The notes below the pieces were generated by a model, which was not told the DNA's origin, did no database searches, and saw nothing but the letters and a program-made list of their open reading frames with translations. From Closterium sp. Naga37s-1 (taxonomy: Eukaryota; Streptophyta; Zygnematophyceae; Desmidiales; Closteriaceae): 64,000 nt of DNA. The position numbers and the translations under genes are program-made. The first letter of the stretch is position 1. Each line of letters starts with the position of its first letter. The DNA lies in contig CANJKZ010000825.1 of the NCBI GenBank assembly GCA_947471745.1, forward strand, positions 744,001 through 808,000, read 5' to 3'. Shown here piece after piece: positions 32,972 through 45,000 of this stretch.

Positions 32972-33122
32972 TGACTCACCTCTGCAGCTTGACTCACCTC
33001 TGCAGCTTGACTCACCTCTGCAGCTTGACTCACCTCTGCAGCTTGACTCACCTCTGCAGCTTGACTCACCTCTGCAGCTTGACTCACCTCTGCAGCTTGA
33101 CTCACCTCTGCAGCTTGACTCA
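32972..33122 (+). repeat. 18-bp tandem array, about 8 copies
   Basis: The unit CTCACCTCTGCAGCTTGA repeats perfectly about eight times between the copia LTR and the Harbinger element. Two to three more copies lie at 35896-35945 on the far side of the Harbinger element, so the array was one block before that insertion. Confidence 0.95.
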
Positions 33123-33612
33123 GGGTACATTCCGCTGTGGACACTGTCCCAATCGATGTGTCCCAATCGATTGTGACGCGTACGTACAGCATATGCTGCC
33201 AGGTGTCAGAATGCCGGGCCGCCCGTGGTTGTCGCCAAATGTATTTTGGGTGACGTGAAACACGGAGCAGTCGCCAGCTAATTGCAACACAGTCCATCAG
33301 TCGCACGCGGTGCCAAATGTCAACACATGCAGCATGTATCTAGACGACATCTCCCCAAAACCCACTATCCCCATCAACGCGTACACTGCGTAGTGATTGG
33401 TCCAGACGACACACCCGGAATTATTGACAGGGACGCGCACGTCCCCGCGAGCGCGCCTTCCCCCAGCTCCAATGCTCCTTCCCCACAACTCCTCCACCTC
33501 CCAACACCTTACGGGTTCATCTTTGTGCACCATCCTTCCTGTTCCAATCTGTTCATTTCTCTCTGCTCCCGCTCCCTAAAGATCTAGATCTAGAAGCACT
33601 CTATCCGCCAGC

Positions 33613-35052
33613 ATGGCTCGTAAGCGTAAGGGGCAGGCCCTTAACGACTGCCCCAAGGATCTTGACGACATTCCTTACATCCGCTGGATGAACCAGCAGA
33701 TCGCCAACGGGCGCCATCCGAAGGGACTATCCGCGCCGCCCGTGCTTGACGGCCATGGATCCAGTGCACAGTCGCCCAGTGCGGCCCCGTCACGTGTGCG
33801 TCGTCAGCCTGCAAGGACGGCTGCAACACACCGGCTTGTCGTGGAGCAAGATGCGTACGATGACGATGATGACGACCCCGAACAAGGCCTCGACACCGAC
33901 GACGACGAGGAGGAACCGGAAGACGCTGGGATGTTGCCCAGCGACGGCGACGATGAAGATGAGGACGCCGAGGACGACGCGGAGGAGGAAGCGCAACCTG
34001 TGTCTGTGACTACGAAACGGAGCGCCGCACGCGCATCTGGGACGAACAAAGGCAAAGGCAAGGCGGCGCCACCACCGCCACGCTAGGAGCCACGGAAGAA
34101 GCGGTCGGCTGCACCAGTCGAGAGGGACTTATGGTCGGACAAGGAGAGCACCATATTCGCCGCGGCGAAGTGGTTCATGAAAGAGGAGCTCGAGCCTCTC
34201 AAGGGGAAGCAGGGGACGCAATACTGAGTCCGACTACTCGCGCACATCAAGGAGTCGAACCCTGGATGGTGCAGGGGTGTCAACGCGTTGCAGAAGCAGT
34301 GGCGTAACTTGACGCTCCTCTGGCGGGAGTACAAGCGTGGCGACGGGGGGTCAGGCCACGGCTCGGTTGAGAAACCACCGTGGTATCCGTACCTGGAGCT
34401 GCACAACCAGGACACCGCCGCAGCCGCACCGCATGCGGTGGACGGCGGCGGCGCCACGGACGTCAACGTGCCGGCCGGCATGGAGGTTCCAAGTTCGTCT
34501 CAGCCAGGCACGTCAACACCAACCTTTACGGGTGAGTCGTGCTTCTATCACCTCTAGCTTGATATGCGTTTGACTTATCGTAGTTTGAATACGATGAATC
34601 CGTTTATTTTATTCGCCAATATGCAGGTTACATCAAACAAGGGTAGTCGGACTAATCGAAACTACTATTTTCCTTGCTCCTCTATCACAGCTCCGCCGCC
34701 GCCGACCACCGCAACACCTAGGCGCGCACGGGTGCATGAGACGGCTACCATGCAAGCAGCCAAGCTGGTCTCCGCAACCATCAAGGATTGTCACGGTGAC
34801 GCGATGACGCGTATTGAGAGCCTCGTCCGTGAATGGATGGCGCAGGACATGCGACTTGCCCGCGAGCGCATGACTGAATCGGCGCCCCCGGACGTGCACC
34901 GTGCGCCGCCGGATTTCAGCCCTCCTCCGCCACGCGGGGAGTCCGCACCACCTCCCGAAGCCGCACAGCATGGCGACGATGTTGGCGACGTCAACACCGT
35001 CACTCCGGGTGCTGAGGATGTGGAGATATGGGTGCGCGGCGCCGACGATTAG
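33613..35052 (+). pseudogene. Harbinger ORF1: Myb/SANT-like DNA-binding protein, broken
   Basis: The first exon starts MARKRKGQ and has a long acidic run, then a basic SAARASGTNKGKGK region. After a TAG stop at 34084-34086 the same frame continues with a trihelix-type Myb domain (DLWSDKESTIFAAAKWF, later NPGWCRGVNALQKQWRNL), interrupted by a TGA near 34226 where a tryptophan is expected. An intron from about 34531 to 34690 fits GT-AG rules, and the last exon ends at 35052 after a TIESLVRE-like helical region. In active elements this protein pairs with the transposase. Two nonsense changes make this copy a pseudogene unless they are sequencing errors. Confidence 0.7.
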
Positions 35053-35075
35053 CGTAAGAGTCCTGCAGGGCCTCA

Positions 35076-35506
35076 CCCAGTCTTTTCCGCCTCTCTCTCA
35101 GAGCCTGTTGTCCTTGTGTGTCGCAATGGCACCCCGTGTCCACCAAGAGTCGCGGTTGCGGGGCAGATTGAACCAGGCCATGTTCTTGCGCCTAACGACT
35201 GTGGACATGCTCAAGTATGGCGCGGTTGATCCTGAATATGTCTTGGAAATCGTTCTCCCGCATGTGTTGCAGGTCTTCAACCCACAAAGCATGACGTCGC
35301 CGCCGTACACTCGCTCTGTGACGGCGGTTCTCCCCGGTGTCGTCCCCGGACGATGAGGACTGCTCGTCCGCGTCCTCAAACACACCGGACTCTATGAGGC
35401 CTACGAAGGACTTCGCGACATTTTCGTAGAAAATGGTGTAGTAGTAGGTGACCCAGGCGACGAGGAGGCGTAGGATGAAGGGGATGGCTCTAGGCTCTGC
35501 CATCAT
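35076..35506 (-). pseudogene. Harbinger transposase N-terminal fragment
   Basis: The minus-strand frame from 35506 ends shortly after MRENDFQDIFRINRAIL, a motif seen ahead of the DDE_Tnp_4 domain in Harbinger transposases. No DDE residues follow: the frame is broken by a stop near 35195 and only about 120 further bases could belong to it. It lies tail to tail with the Myb-like gene, the usual arrangement in this superfamily. Confidence 0.55.
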
Positions 35507-35895
35507 GCGTGGATTATGCGTGTGTAGTAATGGTGTCTGTGCTATGTTTGATTATAAAAATGACGTACTAGAGGATGATTTGCAGATGTATGTGCCGTTG
35601 AGGCAATTATTGGCACTGCGGAGGAGTACTGTACCCTCCGCGGCCTCCCTGGACATCACCAAGGATCTACCGCGGACCTGGAGGTGTTGGTGTATGTGCT
35701 GCGCAAGAACGAGTGGGCATGTTTATTCTATGACCAATCACAAACGTTCGCACATAATTGTCGCGCGTCTGTATAGAGTCGCAATACATCGATCGATTGG
35801 GACATGCAAACTCGAGACATTTGAGCGCGACTCGGCCAAATCGTGATTGGGACACATCGATTGGGACATGGTCCACAGCGGAATGTACGGTACCC

Positions 35896-35945
35896 TCACC
35901 TCTGCAGCTTGACTCACCTCTGCAGCTTGACTCACCTCTTGAGGT
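35896..35945 (+). repeat. Right-hand remainder of the 18-bp array
   Basis: Two and a half copies of CTCACCTCTGCAGCTTGA continue the array at 32972-33122 after the Harbinger insertion. Confidence 0.9.
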
Positions 35946-35981
35946 CGATCTATCCGGCCTACTTCCTTAAACACATTTAAT

Positions 35982-36366
35982 GCTCCTCTTTATCGGAGTC
36001 CATCCTGGACATGTACTTGGTGACATTCTCAAGGTCCCCAATCTCAGTGTAGCGGTCGGCAATGACACCATAGGTCTCTGTGCCCCCCGTGTACTATGTA
36101 GTTATGTCCCAACTTTGCTCCACTCGCAAATGAGGGCAGCGCGTTCATTACGGACAGAATTCTGCGTATGGTACCGGTACCGGTAGTATATACCGAATGC
36201 AAGTCACAGAAAGCGTAAACAACCCTGTAAAAAGGTACACCACATTGCGCAATACACCTAACCAATGGTCCTCATCGTCAGACTCCATCCTTGGATGGAA
36301 TGTACCGGGCATAGTACTTAGCGGTATTCTCACGGTTGCCAATCCCAGTGCAACAGTCGGCACACC
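35982..36366 (-). repeat. Two decayed copies of the FLU terminal exon
   Basis: Sequence matching the end of the FLU coding region (AAGGTCCCCAATCTCAGTGT and neighbours on the plus strand) occurs at 35982-36081 and 36262-36366, with many substitutions, downstream of the intact exon at 36445-36659. They lie beyond the FLU stop codon and are not translated from it. Confidence 0.8.
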
Positions 36367-36444
36367 CAGGGTGGTGGCCAATGGACAAAATCTGCCTTTA
36401 TACGCAAGTCACAGAGAGTGGACACAGCCTATTACACAACGCCC

Positions 36445-39433
36445 CTAATGGTCCTCATCGTCAGACTCCATGCGGGAAATGTACCGGTCATAGTACTTAG
36501 CGGCGTTCTCAAGGTCCCCAATCTCAGTGTAGCAGTCAGCAATGGCGCCATACGCCTCTGTGTCGCCTGCATGCTCGCCTGAGCTGCACGACTTGTCCAG
36601 CACCCTCTGGTGGTACGCTATTGCCTCCCGGTACTTGCCCTGCCGCTGCAGTGATGCGCCTGGGGAATGGCGGGGAGGACAGGAAACAAGGGGGACAATA
36701 GAAGGAGAGCGAGGCAAGAAGAAACATGAGAGGGAGAGAGTGGGAGAGGGTGAGAGATGGTGGTGGGAAGTCAAGAAAAGGAGAGCATGTGCCTGTGCCA
36801 TAGGCCTCTGTGTCCCCTGCGCATGCTCGCCTGAGCTGCACGACTTGTCCAGCACCCTCTGGTGGTACGCTATCGCCTCCCGGTACTTGCCCTGCCGCTG
36901 CAGGGATGCTCCTGAGAAATGGAGAAGCAGAAAGGGAACAAGCGGGGGAATCAAAGGGGGGGATCGAATGGGAGACGGAGGCAAGCAGGAGGGAGAGAAT
37001 GGGGAAAGGGTGAGAGATGGTGGTGGGAAGTCAAGAAAAGGAGAGCACGTGTGCGTGCCATGGGCCTCTGTGTCCCCCGCATGCTCGCCTGAGCTGCATG
37101 ACTTGTCCAGCACCCTCTGGTGGTATGCTATTGCCTCCCGATACTTGCCTTGCCGCTGCAGCGATGCCCCTGAGGAATGGCGGATGAATGGGAAGCAGCG
37201 GAATTGGAAGAGGTGGGGATGGGGAGTGGGGAATGGAAGAGAAGAAGGTGATTAAAAGAACGAGAGTGAGACAGCGATAGAGGAGAGAATTGGTGAGGAC
37301 CTTAAGGGATGATTTAGGGATATAGTGTGGCACATACCAGCCCACAGTGGGTGGAAACCTGCATCACGAGGCAGGCATGAGTGGTAACCCATGCAACATG
37401 CAATGGTACCCCATGCATCAAACCAGCACACTCATGCACCAAAACGCCTGAAAAGGGGCAAGCATCAACCCAACACCTAACGCTAGTCCACGACAAGCAA
37501 GCGACCGCACTCACAACACCCACGAGCCGCCTTTTTTTCCTCCAAGCAATGCCCCATCCGCTGCGCCTGCTTTGAGACGTCTAGTATTGACACGTCTCAA
37601 AACACAACCAGACACATGCAGCAAGGCAGCGCACTCACCACAGCCACGGGCCGCCTTCTTCTCCTCCAAGCAATCCCCCATGCGCAGCGCCTGTGGCAGG
37701 CTTTTGAGACGTCTCCACAGACGTCAAGATACATGACCCAGCACCTAACATCCGCCCAGGACCAGCAAGCCACGGCACTCACCACAGCCACGGGCCGCCT
37801 TCTTCTCCTCCAAGCAATCCCCCATGCGCAGCGCCTGTGGCAGGCTTTTGAGACGTCTCCACAGACGTCAAGATACATGACCCAGCACCTAACACCCGCC
37901 CAGGACCAGCAAGCCACGGCACTCACCACAGCCACGGGCCGCCTTCTTCTCCTCCAAGCAATCCCCCATGCGCAGCGCCTGCTGCAGCCCCTTCTCAAAC
38001 TGCACAAACGCCGCCGCGTTGTTCCCCTCGCGCAGGTACCTCTTCCCCTCCTTCAGCAGCCGCAGCACCCCCTGCTTCTCCTCTGAAATCACCGTCCCCC
38101 CCTCCTTCTTTACTGCCTCTGGTGGCGCGCTCACAGCAGCCACAGCAGCGGCGGCGGCGGCGGGCTGGCCGACGGGGGCGTAGGAGAGGGAGGGCGCGTA
38201 GGACTCCACGCGCGCCTGCTTGCGCAGGCTGATGTTGATCTGCCTCAGCTGCGCGTTGATTCGCTCTACCTCCGCCTTGCGCACTCGTGCCACCCACCCT
38301 GGGATGGGGATGGGGATGGGGATGGGGATGGGGATGGGTGGGCATGTGTGAGCGGCTTTTGAGGCGCCTCAGCAGTGCTTGCGCAAGCTGATGTTGATCT
38401 GCCTCAGCTGCGCGTTGATTCGCTCCACCTCCGCCTTGCGCACTCGTGCCATCCAGCCTGGAGCCATGGGGATGGGGATGGGAAGGGGCATGAGGACGGG
38501 GTAATGACATGCGTACTTGCTACTATATTACTGGAGTGTGGCAGTATGGGTTGAAGGGAGGGAAGGGGATTGAAGGGAGGGACGCAGTGACTGAGTAGGG
38601 AGGGGTAGTTGAAAAGTGGGTAGTGAATGAGTAGGGAGTGAGTGAGTGACAAATGCGTTGCTTGAAGTGCTTCGAAGATGCGGAGAGGCCACAACACAGA
38701 GAGCGCGGGGGAAAGGGAGCGCCTGAACCAGCAGGCGGGGAGACGGGATACAAGAGCTGACAATATAATTTCTTGGCCATCAAACTCGTTGCACCTGGTT
38801 CAGGTTTAAGGTGAAGTTCAACTGCAATCTGCCTTAACTCCAACTTCCCACCACTACACGATCACTGACAGTCACCTCCCCCCTCCGTCGAATGCAGCTC
38901 ACTCACATGCCCCAACCAGTCCCAACCACGTCCCATCTAGCTCGATGCTGCCACCCACCTCCCACACCGGAGGCCTCTCAAAAGTCAGAACCTATCTACC
39001 TCACTGCGACCTGCCACGCACCTCCGACGCCCGCGCCGATGAGCGCGATGAGCTGCACGACGCACGCCACGGCGATCACCGTGTTCAGGTCCGCTCCGCC
39101 CAGCTCCTGCGAGCACGCGTCCGCCAACGCCGCCGCCGCTGCCGCCACCGCGTCTGCATCCGCTGCAGTCTCCGCCAGGGCGGCAGGGATGGGGAGCGCT
39201 GCGAGGAGTGCCCACAGACCGCCACCTGCTGCTGCTATTGATGCGGCTGCTGTGATGGTGGTAGTGGAGGTGGTGGTCTCGGTCTGGCGTGAGTGGGAAG
39301 GAAGAGGATGCGGGAGGTGGGAGAGAGAAACACATACAGCGCACGCGGATAAGGAGTTGCTGGTGACGGGGAGTAACAGCGATCGTAGTGCAGTCGGAAC
39401 CTTGGCAACGTCGCATTCGCGCGTGGATAACAT
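36445..39433 (-). CDS. FLU: FLU, negative regulator of chlorophyll biosynthesis, 3 exons, 332 residues
   Basis: FLU is a plastid membrane protein that binds glutamyl-tRNA reductase and shuts down 5-aminolevulinic acid synthesis in the dark. Exons on the minus strand: 39433-39022, 38298-37927, 36659-36445; phases agree. A transmembrane segment lies at residues 115-137 (NTVIAVACVVQLIALIGAGV). A coiled coil follows (VRKAEVERINAQLRQINISL), then ESYAPSLSYAPVG and the TPR domain (EEKKAARG, ASLQRQGKYREAIAYHQ, AYGAIADCYTEIGDLENA), all close to plant FLU. The N-terminal 110 residues are Ala/Thr-rich, consistent with a transit peptide; an extra small intron near 39290-39340 is possible, so the start is less certain. 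Introns contain repeated fragments of exons 2 and 3. Confidence 0.9.
36797..37172 (-). repeat. Two extra copies of FLU exon 3 (first half)
   Basis: The minus-strand sequence encoding GASLQRQGKYREAIAYHQ and VLDKSCSSGEHA occurs three times, starting from acceptors near 36659, 36911 and 37169 (descending coordinates give upstream copies). The two upstream copies are cut after GEHA and joined to intron sequence. Only the copy at 36659 continues to the stop codon. Confidence 0.85.
37570..37602. repeat. Perfect hairpin TTTGAGACGT / ACGTCTCAAA
   Basis: A 10-bp perfect inverted repeat with an 11-base loop lies in the large FLU intron, just outside the 144-bp tandem block. It is the longest perfect version of the motif shared by the exon-fragment junctions. 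Confidence 0.85.
37630..37926 (-). repeat. 144-bp tandem copies of the FLU exon 2 end
   Basis: The donor and the last 60 bases of exon 2 (encoding RMGDCLEEKKAARG) repeat at 37631 and 37775 with exactly 144-bp spacing to the real exon end at 37919-37927. In both extra copies the exon is cut at the same base and joined to a segment carrying CTTTTGAGACGTCTC. Confidence 0.9.
38302..38455 (-). repeat. Extra copy of the FLU exon 2 start
   Basis: The bases encoding ARVRKAEVERINAQLRQINISLRK are repeated upstream of exon 2 at 38374-38450. The copy ends abruptly in CTTGCGCAAG and is followed (on the minus strand) by CACTGCTGAGGCGCCTCAAAAG, another instance of the palindrome. A (GGGGAT)n hexamer run lies at 38302-38338. 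Confidence 0.85.
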
Positions 39434-41251
39434 GCAGAGACTGGTAATGTGCGCATTGAGGGAGCCACTGGGAGCTCTGTGCGAGGCTCTTTAAGACCGT
39501 CAGTGAGAGAGTTTGTTTTTCTGATGAAGATAGCTTCGTGGCATCGCTCTCACCTTGTTGGGGTGGCTGGCGTGGCAGATATGTCTCGCTACATGGTTCT
39601 TGCGACCTGCTGAATGTGAATGTGTAAAGAAGGGAGGACGATGCAAGATGAAACGCGTTATTGATCTGAAATGACAGCAGCAGCCACTCCCTAAAAACAT
39701 TATCGTTTGATGTACTTCAAACTGTGGAATCCGGCAGATCGCGTCGTCGAAAGAACGTACCTTGTAGCAGCGACACGTGGGAATGCGCATGATGCCTCTT
39801 CTGGGTGGGTAATCTGCACGCCACGGACAGCGCGTGGGCGGACGCTACGCGCGCGGAGGCCAACATGAGTGCGGATTCGCAGGTTCTGGCTCAAGAAAAA
39901 AACCTACGATGCTTGGACGGGAGCGGATGCAGCGGACGCAGCGGAGGAGCTATGAAGTTCTGGCTAATCTGATCAGGGAAGTAATTTGAATTTAGTTGTC
40001 TGAAAAAACAGATACCCTTGTTCTTGGTTGCTGTGATGGTTGCTCGGGAGGAAGATGCAAGCATTGTAAGGAAGGTGACTTGGGTTCGGTTGAGTGAGCT
40101 GTCACGATATACTGATGTATCATCAAGAGAGTGTGGCGCTTTGCTGGACCAATCCGCTATACTTTTCTCCCGAGCAGTGGGACCATATCGTGGGAGCGCA
40201 TTGCGTGGATTCGAAAGTATCCATCTTACCAAAGATATTACGCCATGTGTACAACTCGGAGGGGTTGACTCAGCGACACGGGGAACATGTTTGGGATGTG
40301 CAATGCCAACATGCCTGTTCCACGAACACAACCTGACAATCCCAATTTATTCGAGATACGTTCAAACTCGCTTCTAGTTTACTGCGGCTGAGAAAACATT
40401 GCCCTCAGAAGCGTACGTCAATGTATGTTATTGTGTACAGCCTAGGTAGGCAGCCATCGCATCACGTCTCACGATTCCACGAGTTGTCGTGCGACAACCC
40501 CCTCCCACACGCCACGGAACACAACCCCTTGACTTGGCACTGTAGCCAACCCAGCCTGTCATTGCCAATGCCAACCAACCATACGTCGCCTTAGGTTAGG
40601 CTCAAGCTGGCAGCTTCGGAACCCACTTAGCTTTCATTCGCAGGGTGCTGTGCTTCAACCAAACACCACTTCCGGTTCGGCAAGCATAAACTTTTCTCCG
40701 TGTGGGATGCGCCGGGTTTTCCCGTGCCACGAGTCCGAACCTGATTGTTCCGCGCTACGCTGGGTCGCTGCCTTGGCTCACGCGAGGGGATGGGCGCTGC
40801 CTTCCCCAGATTCCTTCCCCCTTCGCCATGCGGCAGGCAATCCCAAAACTTCCGCCAGCCTCCTGCTACTGGCTCCGCGGCTGCCTAGTTTCCCCTCGGT
40901 TGCGGGGTTGCCCTTCCCCACCAGATGGCCCTCCTCTGATGACGAGACAAGACGAGACTGCGAGAGCGCATCAGCAAAGATCAGTGCAGCGAGAGCACTG
41001 CGTGCGAGGGCTCCAGCATTACTATTCGACCGCATCAGCAACAACAATCAATGCACTTCTAGAACATCGCGAAGGAAGGAACCTGGGAATATACCTCCCA
41101 GAGTTGACTCATCCAGCCAGTCAGTTCGTGAAGTTCGTTGACGAACAACCAAAACGTTTATCTAGTTAGCAGGCCATGGCTAGATGATCGCCTTCTTCTC
41201 TTCAAGCAGAGTGGTACGCGTGTCGCGAATTGCCTTTTGATAGTCGTAAGC
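39434..41251. other. Divergent intergenic region between FLU and PLC
   Basis: These 1.8 kb should contain the promoters of both genes. Open frames at 39891-40331 and 40018-40377 overlap on opposite strands and show no known domain. I see no RNA gene, repeat or transposon here. Confidence 0.45.
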
Positions 41252-42046
41252 ATGGGGAACTGCTGCTCGGAGGGGAAAGGTGGGGAGCCTCCGTTCCCTG
41301 ACGTTCCCGAGTCAGTGAAGCACGTGTTTAAAGAATACGCGGACGAGAACGGCGTGATCACAAGCAAGGCACTGCTTAAGTTCTTCCAGGAGTACCAGCA
41401 GGACAAGGTATCGTCGCTCGCTTGTGGTAACCATTTCGCATTTCCTCGCTGGCATTGATGTCAATATCAATGAGTGGAGTCAATGAGGTGACGTGCGATT
41501 CGACCTAAGAGCAAGCATGACAAGGTATTGCTGCTCACCTGTGATGTCAATGTAGTATTCGTTTGCTTATCGCAAGAAAGCAATGACATTGACGTGTCTT
41601 TCAGCGCTCCCTCTCTTCTGGATCGGCAATATCTATATCATTTGCCTCCGTTTTTTGTCGACGCTTTGCAGGAAGCCTTCAAACGCCTCAAGCCTTTATA
41701 ATAACAGTTTCGATGCGTTTCAAAACTTCGGCTAAGGTCTGCATTATGTCATTTTGCTAAACGATTTTTTGCAGGGGGTGCTCCATGGACCTATTGCGAA
41801 CCTTCTCCTCTCATTCCCGAGCACCGGCGGGAAGCAGGAGGCGGCAGCGACGCCGGCGCCCAAGGAGCGAATGTACCGCAGCATGACGTTCAAGGGGCAG
41901 GGCAGCAAGATCACGCAGGCCATGGAAAAAGTGTCGCACACCGTCGGCAGCAAGCTCATGGGCGTCGCAGCGGGGCCTAACGAAGACCGCTTCTTTCGCT
42001 TGCTCATGAACCCCTCCGCCACTGCGCCTATCATTGCCCGGGTAAG

Positions 42047-42081
<35 letters not shown>

Positions 42082-45000
42082 TGGCAATGGCGATTCATAG
42101 ACTTGAAAACGGCTGCAAACAGATCGGCGTATAGAGAGCATTTATTAGCTATTAAAGTTAACGATATGAGCGTTTCTCGGCTCCGTGATAAGTGCCATAC
42201 TCCCAGACTAGAATGCTCGTCCTTTCGTCTAGTCGACGTTTGCTCCCGTTTCATAGCTATCTTCCGCTTCTGTTCGTTCATGGCCGCATGCCTGCTTGCG
42301 ACGTTCGCAGGTGTCGCACGACATGAAGCAGCCGATGTCGCACTACTTCATCTTCACGGGCCACAATTCGTACCTGAGTGGTAACCAGCTCACCAGCGAC
42401 AGCAGCGTCAAGCCCATCATCAAGGCGCTGCAGCGCGGCGTACGCGTTATAGAGCTGGATCTGTGGCCCAACAACGAGAAGACGGAGATCGTCGTCATGC
42501 ACGGCGGGTAAGACCCCCCAATCCGCCGTTCCCCCAACATTTCCCATCGCTTCCGCGCGCAACCCCGCGCCTTCCCCGCCACCCTTTTCCATCCCTCCCA
42601 ACCTTTTCCCCCTTCTCCAACCCCCATCCCCACTCCGCCCAACATTTCCCCACCCCTCCCCCACCGCTCTCCCACCCCTCCCCCGCCGCTCCCCCGCGTG
42701 CAGCACGCTGACGAAGCCTGTGGGGTTCGCGGACTGCATCACGGCGATTAAGGAGCACGCGTTCGTGGCGTCCGAGTACCCCGTTATTATCACGCTCGAA
42801 GACCACCTCACCGCCCCGCTGCAAGCTACAGCCGCCCAGGTGAGCGAAGCCAAAGGAATGGAATTTTGTGCCTCAGTGTGTAACGGAACAGCTTCAGGCA
42901 GCGCGTCCTGCCCTGCAAGCAGTCGGTAAGTGCGAATGATTGCTGCCAAGGGAAGCAGCATTGCAATACGCAGCATAGGAGCGTGTGACGTTGCAGCTTG
43001 GGACATTGCAGCATGCGACTTTGCAGCATGCGACATTGCAGCGTGCGACATTGCAGCGTGCGACATTGCACCATACGCCATTGCAGCATGCGACATTGCA
43101 GTATTCTACATTGCAGCGTGCGACATTGCAGCGTGCGACATTGCACCATACGCCATTGCGCCATGTGACATTGCACCACGCGATGTTCCATAATATCCCC
43201 ACCTTCCCCTCCTCCCCCACCCTCACCCTCCCGCCAGACCCTCACGTCCATCCTGGGCGACACGCTGTACATGCCCAAGGACGGCGACAAGAAGTCCCTG
43301 TCGCCCTTCTCCCTGCGTCGTCTTATCCTCCCAAATCCGCTCACTCGCATCTCTCCGTCCCCTCCCTTCTACCCCTCCCCTCAGACCCTCACGTCCATCC
43401 TGGGCGACACGCTCTACATGCCCAAGGACGGCGAAAAGGAGTTCCCGTCGCCCTTCTCGCTGCGCGGCAAGATCCTCATCTCCACGCAGCCGCCCAAGGG
43501 GCCCAAAGAGCTCTCCACCGTCGTCGCTACAGACGACCCCGCCGAGGAGAAGACAGACGGCAAGCCGGCCGACGGGGCGGCGGGCGGCGCGGGGGGAGCG
43601 GGCGGGGAAGGGGGGGTGGCGACGGTGGCGAGTGAGGAGCGGCGCGCGAAGGCGAAGGTGTTGGGGCTGGGGGACGCGGAGAAGGTGCGCGCCAAAGCGG
43701 AGAAGGCGCGCGAGGCGGCCAGCGCGGCTCTGAAGGAGGGGCGGCTGCATGAGGTCAACGAGGCTGAGCTCATGGAGGTGAGAGGGGGGTGTGGGAGGGG
43801 AGGTAGATGGGTGGGTGCGGGGGGGGAGTGAACGGGGAGGGCAGTGGGGGAGGGAGAGGGGGAAGGGGGGGGCTGCTGAAGGAAGGGGGGGGCTGCTGAA
43901 GGAAGGGCTGCGAAGGCGAAGGTGCTGGGGCTGGGGGACGCGGAGAAGGTGAGGGGGGAGGGGAGGGGGAGGGTAGGGGGAGGGGGGGGGAAAGGCGCGA
44001 AGGCGAAGGTGCTGGGGCTGGGGGACGCGGAGAAGGTGAGGGGGGAGGGGAGGGGGAGGGTAGGGGGAGGGGGGGGGGAAAGGCGCGAAGGCGAAGGTGC
44101 TGGGGCTGGGGGACGCGGAGAAGGTGAGGGGGGAGGGGAGGGGGAGGGTAGGGGGAAGGGGGGGGGAATGGCGCGAAGGCGAAGGTGCTGGGGCTGGGGG
44201 ACGCGGAGAAGGTGCGCGCCAAGGCGGAGAAGGCGCGCGAGGCGGCCAGCGCCGCGCTCGAGGGGCGGCTGCACGAAGTCAATCAGGCGGAGCTTATGGA
44301 GGTGAGATTGGTGGGGGAAATGAAAGGGGATGGTAGGCGTGGGGGGGAGGCCAAGGTGCTGGGGCTTGGGGACGCGGAGAAGACTTTTGAGGCGCCTCAA
44401 AAAGGGATGGTAGGTGTGGGGGGAAGGCGAAGGTGCTGGGGCTGGGGGACGCGGAGAAGGTGCGCGCCAAGGCGGAGAAGGCGCGCGAGGCGGCCAGCGC
44501 TGCGCTCAAGGAGGGGCGGCTGCACGAAGTGAACGAGGCTGAGCTCATGGAGGTGAGAAGGGGTTGTGGGGGAGGTGTAGGTAGTGGGGGGAGGGGAGGG
44601 AAGAAGCAACGGGGCAAGCAGGAGAAAAAGGAGCTGAGGAGGTGGCGTGGGGCGTGTATTTCCCCTTGAGTTAGGAGGGGCGGCTGCACGAAGTGAACGA
44701 GGCAGAGCTCATGGAGGTGAGTGTGGGGAGCGGGGAGGGGGGTGGGGGATGAAAGGGGAGGGTAGATGGGTGGGTGGGGGAGAATGAACGGGGAGGGCAG
44801 TGGGGGTGGGGGAGGGGGAGGGGGAGGGGGAGGGGGAGGGGGAGGGGGAGGGGGAGGGGGAGGGGGAGGGGAGGTGCTGCTGAAGGAGGGGCAGCTGCAC
44901 CAAGTGAACGAGGCGGAGGTCATGGAGGTGAGCCTGAGGGGAGGAATGCAAGGGGAGGGTAAGTGGGGGGGAGGGGAGGTGCTGGGGCTGGGGAGGCGGT

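Larger units (their letters stand above)
33123..35895. mobile_element. PIF/Harbinger-type DNA transposon, non-autonomous or decayed
   Basis: Terminal inverted repeats begin GGGTACATTCCGCTGTGG on the left and GGGTACCGTACATTCCGCTG on the reverse strand at the right, each followed by one or two TGTCCCAATCGATGTG-type boxes. The 3-bp flanks are TCA at 33120-33122 and TCA at 35896-35898, the target duplication length of this superfamily. Removing the element and one TCA restores the 18-bp array in register. Inside are a Myb/SANT-like protein on the plus strand and an N-terminal fragment of a transposase on the minus strand; the catalytic DDE domain is missing. Confidence 0.85.

Noticed and set aside
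34250..34275. GTCGAACCC resembling a tRNA T-loop
   Set aside because: No matching acceptor stem, D-arm or anticodon arm lies around it, and it sits in the Harbinger Myb-like coding sequence.
36542..37255. 237-codon plus-strand frame
   Set aside because: It is antisense to repeated FLU exon 3 fragments and has no family features.
41660..41700. Possible extra PLC exon after the acceptor at about 41670 (EAFKRLK)
   Set aside because: It reads into a TAA within ten codons and has no donor. Exons 1 and 2 join in phase without it. It may be a decayed exon fragment.
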